From an uncultured Lachnospiraceae bacterium (GTDB lineage Bacteria > Bacillota > Clostridia > Lachnospirales > Lachnospiraceae): a stretch of DNA of 64,000 nucleotides. A model generated the notes under the pieces. The model ran no database searches and was not told the DNA's origin. It was given only the letters and a program-made list of their open reading frames with translations. The stretch is from assembly GCA_900549995.1 (NCBI GenBank), contig URQQ01000018.1, forward strand, positions 1 through 64,000. Direction: 5' to 3'. The translations under genes were made by a program, and so were the position numbers. Shown here in pieces: positions 60,838 to 64,000 of the stretch (positions are counted from its first letter, which is position 1; each line of letters begins with the position of its first letter).

Positions 60838-61656
60838 CTAGCCCCAGATGGTAAAGTACAAAAGTACGATGACTCCAAGCACAATCCGGTAATAACCAAA
60901 TGCTTTAAAGTCGTGTTTTTTAATATACCCCATCAGGAACTTAATTGCGAATACCGATACGAAGAATGCTACAAGCGAACCCGTCAGAAGTACCGCAACC
61001 TGCATTCCCGTGTAGTGAAAACCAAATTTTACCATCTTCAGAAAGCTTGCCCCGAACATCACCGGAATCGCAAGATAGAAGGTGAATTCCGCTGCCACAA
61101 ATCTGGATGTACCAAGCAGCAAGGCCCCGATAATCGTCGCTCCGGATCTTGAAGTTCCCGGAATCATTGACAATACCTGGAAAAGTCCTATACAAAGCGC
61201 CGTTGTATAAGGAAGTTCCACAAGTTTCTCCACCTTGGGCTTCACACCCGCATTTCTCGTCTCAACAATAATGAACAGCACACCATAGACAATCAGCATG
61301 ATCGCAATCACAACCGGCGTATGCAGATGTGCGTCGATAAAATCATCTGCGAGAAGCCCGATGACCATCGCCGGCAGCGTGGCGATAATAACCTTCGCCC
61401 ACAGCACAAATGTATTATGTTTCTGTTTCTCCGTCTTCTTCGGAGAAAACGGGTTCAGCTTATGGAAATAAAGTACCACAACCGCCATGATTGCTCCCAG
61501 CTGTATGACTACAAAAAACATATTTTTAAATGCTTCACTCTGATTCAGTTTCATGAACTCATCTACCAGAAGCAGATGCCCCGTACTGCTGATCGGAAGC
61601 CATTCGGTAATTCCCTCTACAATCCCAAGGAATATTGATTTTAAAATATCCAGCAT
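60838..61656 (-). CDS. uppP: Undecaprenyl-diphosphatase
   Basis: A 272-residue membrane phosphatase (BacA family) that recycles the cell-wall lipid carrier and gives some bacitracin resistance. The family motif GIVEGITEWLPISSTGH is at the N-terminus and PGTSRSGATI at mid-length, both with catalytic residues. About eight helices. Start 61656 follows AAGGAG. Confidence 0.96.
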   Translation of the reverse strand: MLDILKSIFLGIVEGITEWLPISSTGHLLLVDEFMKLNQSEAFKNMFFVVIQLGAIMAVVVLYFHKLNPFSPKKTEKQKHNTFVLWAKVIIATLPAMVIGLLADDFIDAHLHTPVVIAIMLIVYGVLFIIVETRNAGVKPKVEKLVELPYTTALCIGLFQVLSMIPGTSRSGATIIGALLLGTSRFVAAEFTFYLAIPVMFGASFLKMVKFGFHYTGMQVAVLLTGSLVAFFVSVFAIKFLMGYIKKHDFKAFGYYRIVLGVIVLLYFTIWG

Positions 61657-61670
61657 AATATTCTCCTTTT

Positions 61671-62495
61671 CTAATTCAGGACAAATTTTTCAATTGCCCT
61701 TGCTACTCCATCCTCATTGTTCGCCGCAGTGACATAGTCAGCTGCCTCCCGGATCTCTTTTGTTCCATTTGCCATGGCAACTGCAAATCCAACCTCCTTT
61801 AGCATCTTTAAGTCATTCATCCCATCTCCGCAGGCCATGATCTCTTCCCGTTTAATTCCAAGGATCTCCCCAAGTTTTAAGAGTCCGGCCCCTTTATTGA
61901 CCCCGCCGTTATTGACTTCGATATTGTTGCTCAGGGCTCCCGTCACCTCAATGTCTTCGACTGCACTTAAATCTTCAAGCGCACGCCTTTTTTCTTCCAG
62001 ACTCTTAAATGTTCCCTGGACCTTATCAAGCGGGCGGTTCATCTCTCTCATTTTATTGCGTATTCCGGCTACAGGCTTCCGGGTAGACATCACATATCCC
62101 GCCATGTTGGGATTCGGCAGGTATTCACCGATCCGGCTGTACATTTCCTCGTTTACATAACCGATGCCGTCAAAAAATACTTCCTGCAGTGCATCATACC
62201 TGTCGAATACATCCAGAACCTTACTGGCCGTCTCCATTTTCACAAGCGACTCATACAGCATCCGGTTCTCCTGCTGATCCACAATTCTCGCCCCGTTGGA
62301 CGCGAGAATATATCTCATCCCGGGAAAATTTTTCAGCTCTTCTGGAATCCCCGTAAGCGGCCTCCCAGTCGAAACAAGAACCACAACACCACGGCGGATT
62401 GCTTCTCTGATCGCCTCCCGGGAACGTTCACTGATACTTTTGTCTTCCCTCAAAAGCGTACCATCCAAATCCAGTCCAACCATTTTAATACTCAT
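61671..62495 (-). CDS. Cof-type HAD-superfamily phosphatase
   Basis: A 274-residue HAD IIB phosphatase. Motif I is GLDLDGTLL, motif II STGRP, and motif IV GDGMNDLKML; VNKGAGLLKLGE is typical of the Cof group. It acts on sugar phosphates or nucleotides, not identifiable here. It overlaps the upstream gene by 11 bases and precedes uppP by 14 bp. Confidence 0.93.
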   Translation of the reverse strand: MSIKMVGLDLDGTLLREDKSISERSREAIREAIRRGVVVLVSTGRPLTGIPEELKNFPGMRYILASNGARIVDQQENRMLYESLVKMETASKVLDVFDRYDALQEVFFDGIGYVNEEMYSRIGEYLPNPNMAGYVMSTRKPVAGIRNKMREMNRPLDKVQGTFKSLEEKRRALEDLSAVEDIEVTGALSNNIEVNNGGVNKGAGLLKLGEILGIKREEIMACGDGMNDLKMLKEVGFAVAMANGTKEIREAADYVTAANNEDGVARAIEKFVLN

Positions 62496-63066
62496 ACGTA
62501 GTCAGTTCCTTTCCTTCCCTCCGATAAATAAACAAATCCCGGCTTACCTTCTCCCTGTTACGCTCATATGCCTCATCCCCATATAGCTTCATGCTGTCAA
62601 TCAGCCCCTGGCTTCCGGCCGGCACGAACAACACCATATCCTTTGACGGCGCCATGATGACGATATCATCGTTCAGCTTTTCTGCACACATATTCCAGAT
62701 ATACTGAAGGCAGAGAGAACTCGCTTCATGAAGCCCGTCAGCCAGAATTCCAAAGCCTCCATATAATGTATGAGAAATAACAAATTTTATATCCCTTGCA
62801 AGATTTTCACACGCAGTATAATACAGCTGTTCTATATCGCAGCCTGGAGGAAGCATATTGTCCTTTATAATCTCATATGCATCATTTCCCCTGTCAATCA
62901 CCAGAACAACCATCAGATTCCCTGCAAACGAGATCAGCGGTGTATCCTTCTCTGAGATAAGTTTGCCGTTCAGTGCCTGATGGTCTACAAGAGATTCCTT
63001 CACCCAAGGGTAGATATGGTCTCTGATATTTTCCAGCAAATAATGTTCTTCTTCATATTTTTTCAT
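62485..63066 (-). CDS. DUF1444-like protein
   Basis: A 193-residue protein resembling the YtpQ/DUF1444 family by its order of motifs: LMVVLVIDRGNDAYEIIKDN, QLYYTACENLARDI, DGLHEASSLCLQYIWN and DIVIMAPSKDMVLFVPAG. Function is unknown. Start 63066 has AAAGGA about ten bases upstream; a frame open to 63099 adds 11 residues. Divergent from the secreted protein gene at 63290. Confidence 0.75.
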   Translation of the reverse strand: MKKYEEEHYLLENIRDHIYPWVKESLVDHQALNGKLISEKDTPLISFAGNLMVVLVIDRGNDAYEIIKDNMLPPGCDIEQLYYTACENLARDIKFVISHTLYGGFGILADGLHEASSLCLQYIWNMCAEKLNDDIVIMAPSKDMVLFVPAGSQGLIDSMKLYGDEAYERNREKVSRDLFIYRREGKELTTYEY

Positions 63067-63223
63067 CTGATTTCCATCCTTTATCTGTACCTTCCGCATG
63101 ATTTCAAGTTCTTTTACCAGTACAGGTTAAACCAAATACCTGCACAATTCACACCGGAAGGCGTTATAATATCCGTAAACAACGCACTAAAATCGTTTTC
63201 AGACATCTATATCATAACAAAGT

Positions 63224-63252
63224 TTGCTTAATTACGCAATTTATAGTATAAT
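63224..63252 (+). promoter_or_regulatory. Promoter of the secreted coiled-coil protein gene
   Basis: -35 TTGCTT (63224-63229), 17-bp spacer and a perfect -10 TATAAT (63247-63252), 37 bp before the start. Confidence 0.8.
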
Positions 63253-63289
63253 ACTAAAGCAAGATTTTGCAACGAAAGGAACACAGATC

Positions 63290-64000
63290 ATGAGAACGAA
63301 AAGAAAATGCAGATTATGTACCTGTTTGATTTTCGCCTGTGCCATTACAATGGGTATGCCTGTCATCCCTGTTGTTAATGCAGAAGATTCTGTAGAAAGC
63401 CTGGAGAATGCCACTTCCGGCCTTCAGAACGAACTGAATGGACTGAACAGTGAATTAGCCAGCTTAAGTTCTGAAATTGATTCTACACTGGAACAGCTGA
63501 ATTCTACAACAGCTCAGGTAGAACAGACTAAGATTGATTTAGCCAATGCCAAGGCGGAGGAAGAATCACAGTACGAAGCTATGAAGAAAAGAATCCGGTA
63601 CATGTATGAAGAGGGCAACACTTCTATGCTCGAGCTCATCTTATCTGCAAAAAGTATGGCAGATTTCCTGAACAAGGCGGATTTCGTCACTTCCATCAGT
63701 GAATACGACCGCGAAATGCTGAACCAGCTTCACACTGTACAAGAACAAGTAGCACAGAAAGAGGCCGACCTTCAGGCGGAACAAGCCTCTTTGACAAACC
63801 TCAAGAATGATTTAGACAACAAAGAACAGACCCTGACAAATAAAATATCCAGTACTTCCGGGGAACTGAGCCAGTACTCAGCCCAGCTGGAGCGTGCAAG
63901 AGCCGCTGCAGCAGCTGCACAGGAAGCACTGAATAAACAGGTACAGGTACAACAGGCAGCAGAAGCCCTGAAAGCAAAACAGGAAGCTGAGGCTCTGGCT
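63290..64000 (+). CDS. Secreted coiled-coil protein, CwlO/PcsB-like N-terminal part (partial)
   Basis: 237 codons run to the window edge without a stop. A signal peptide (residues 1-31, MRTKRKCRLCTCLIFACAITMG...VVNA) is followed by a long coiled-coil (ENATSGLQNELNGLNSELASLSSEID, later QAEQASLTNLKNDLDNK). The middle segment YEAMKKRIRYMYEEGNTSMLELILSAKSMADFLNKADF is a hallmark of CwlO/PcsB-type hydrolases (EnvC-like). The catalytic domain, probably NlpC/P60 or a peptidase M23, would be beyond the window. The ribosome site is AAAGGA, nine bases before ATG. Confidence 0.85.
   Translation, partial: MRTKRKCRLCTCLIFACAITMGMPVIPVVNAEDSVESLENATSGLQNELNGLNSELASLSSEIDSTLEQLNSTTAQVEQTKIDLANAKAEEESQYEAMKKRIRYMYEEGNTSMLELILSAKSMADFLNKADFVTSISEYDREMLNQLHTVQEQVAQKEADLQAEQASLTNLKNDLDNKEQTLTNKISSTSGELSQYSAQLERARAAAAAAQEALNKQVQVQQAAEALKAKQEAEALA

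Noticed and set aside
1..64000. CRISPR array, prophage, integrase or complete insertion sequence
   Set aside because: No regularly spaced repeats and no phage, integrase or transposase proteins were seen.

Overview
The window looks like chromosomal DNA from a gut-type member of the Lachnospiraceae (Firmicutes, Clostridia). This is inferred from strong AGGAGG ribosome binding sites, moderate GC, lipoprotein-type binding proteins without an outer-membrane system, an FMN-riboswitch/RibU riboflavin importer, a Spo0A-type DNA-binding domain, and many glycan-use genes. Species cannot be fixed from the sequence alone. No rRNA, phage, integrase, CRISPR array or intact insertion sequence was seen.

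Layout. 1-6683 (mostly minus strand): a cut-off tRNA-Ser(UGA), ispD, tsaD, RNase Z, a small zinc-ribbon protein, rimI, tsaB, tsaE (the t6A tRNA-modification set is split by RNase Z and a hairpin repeat), then ribU behind a complete promoter, FMN riboswitch and terminator. 6701-15949: a minus-strand operon for import and breakdown of an unknown sugar or polyol (ribose-type ABC importer, oxidoreductase, odd LsrF/DhnA-like aldolase lacking the Schiff-base lysine, FGGY kinase, amidohydrolase) with a divergent DeoR regulator. 16050-25402: a peptide natural-product (RiPP) locus. It holds a 57-residue precursor with C-x3 repeats, a 719-residue radical SAM/SPASM maturase with a second cysteine-rich module, a small partner protein, a peptide-type ABC exporter, a Spo0A-C response regulator, a PadR repressor, and a BceAB-like resistance transporter whose permease and ATPase lie at the two ends. 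This is the most interesting part of the window. 25585-29991: YitT membrane protein, Tex, a TetR regulator and desulfoferrodoxin.

30105-45599: an oligosaccharide-use locus. A sugar ABC importer feeds four cytoplasmic glycosidases (GH42, GH3, GH31 alpha-xylosidase-like, GH5), a combination that fits xyloglucan-type oligosaccharides. A divergent histidine kinase/response regulator and a YesL protein follow, then an ECF sigma factor with its zinc-finger anti-sigma. 45656-51468: the Leloir galactose genes galK-galE-galT and galM, with an ArsR-type regulator. The same 12-bp dyad TGTTTTAGAACA lies in the regulator and galK promoters. This operon could use the galactose released by GH42.

51619-64000: a lipid group (DagK-type kinase, glycerophosphodiesterase, PAP2 phosphatase), UDP-galactopyranose mutase, a small acidic unknown protein, a 383-bp non-autonomous element with 38-bp terminal inverted repeats, an SfsA-MutY fusion, an ArsC/Spx-like reductase, a polar amino-acid ABC importer, uppP, a Cof-type phosphatase, a DUF1444-like protein, and the start of a secreted coiled-coil (CwlO/PcsB-like) protein cut by the window edge.
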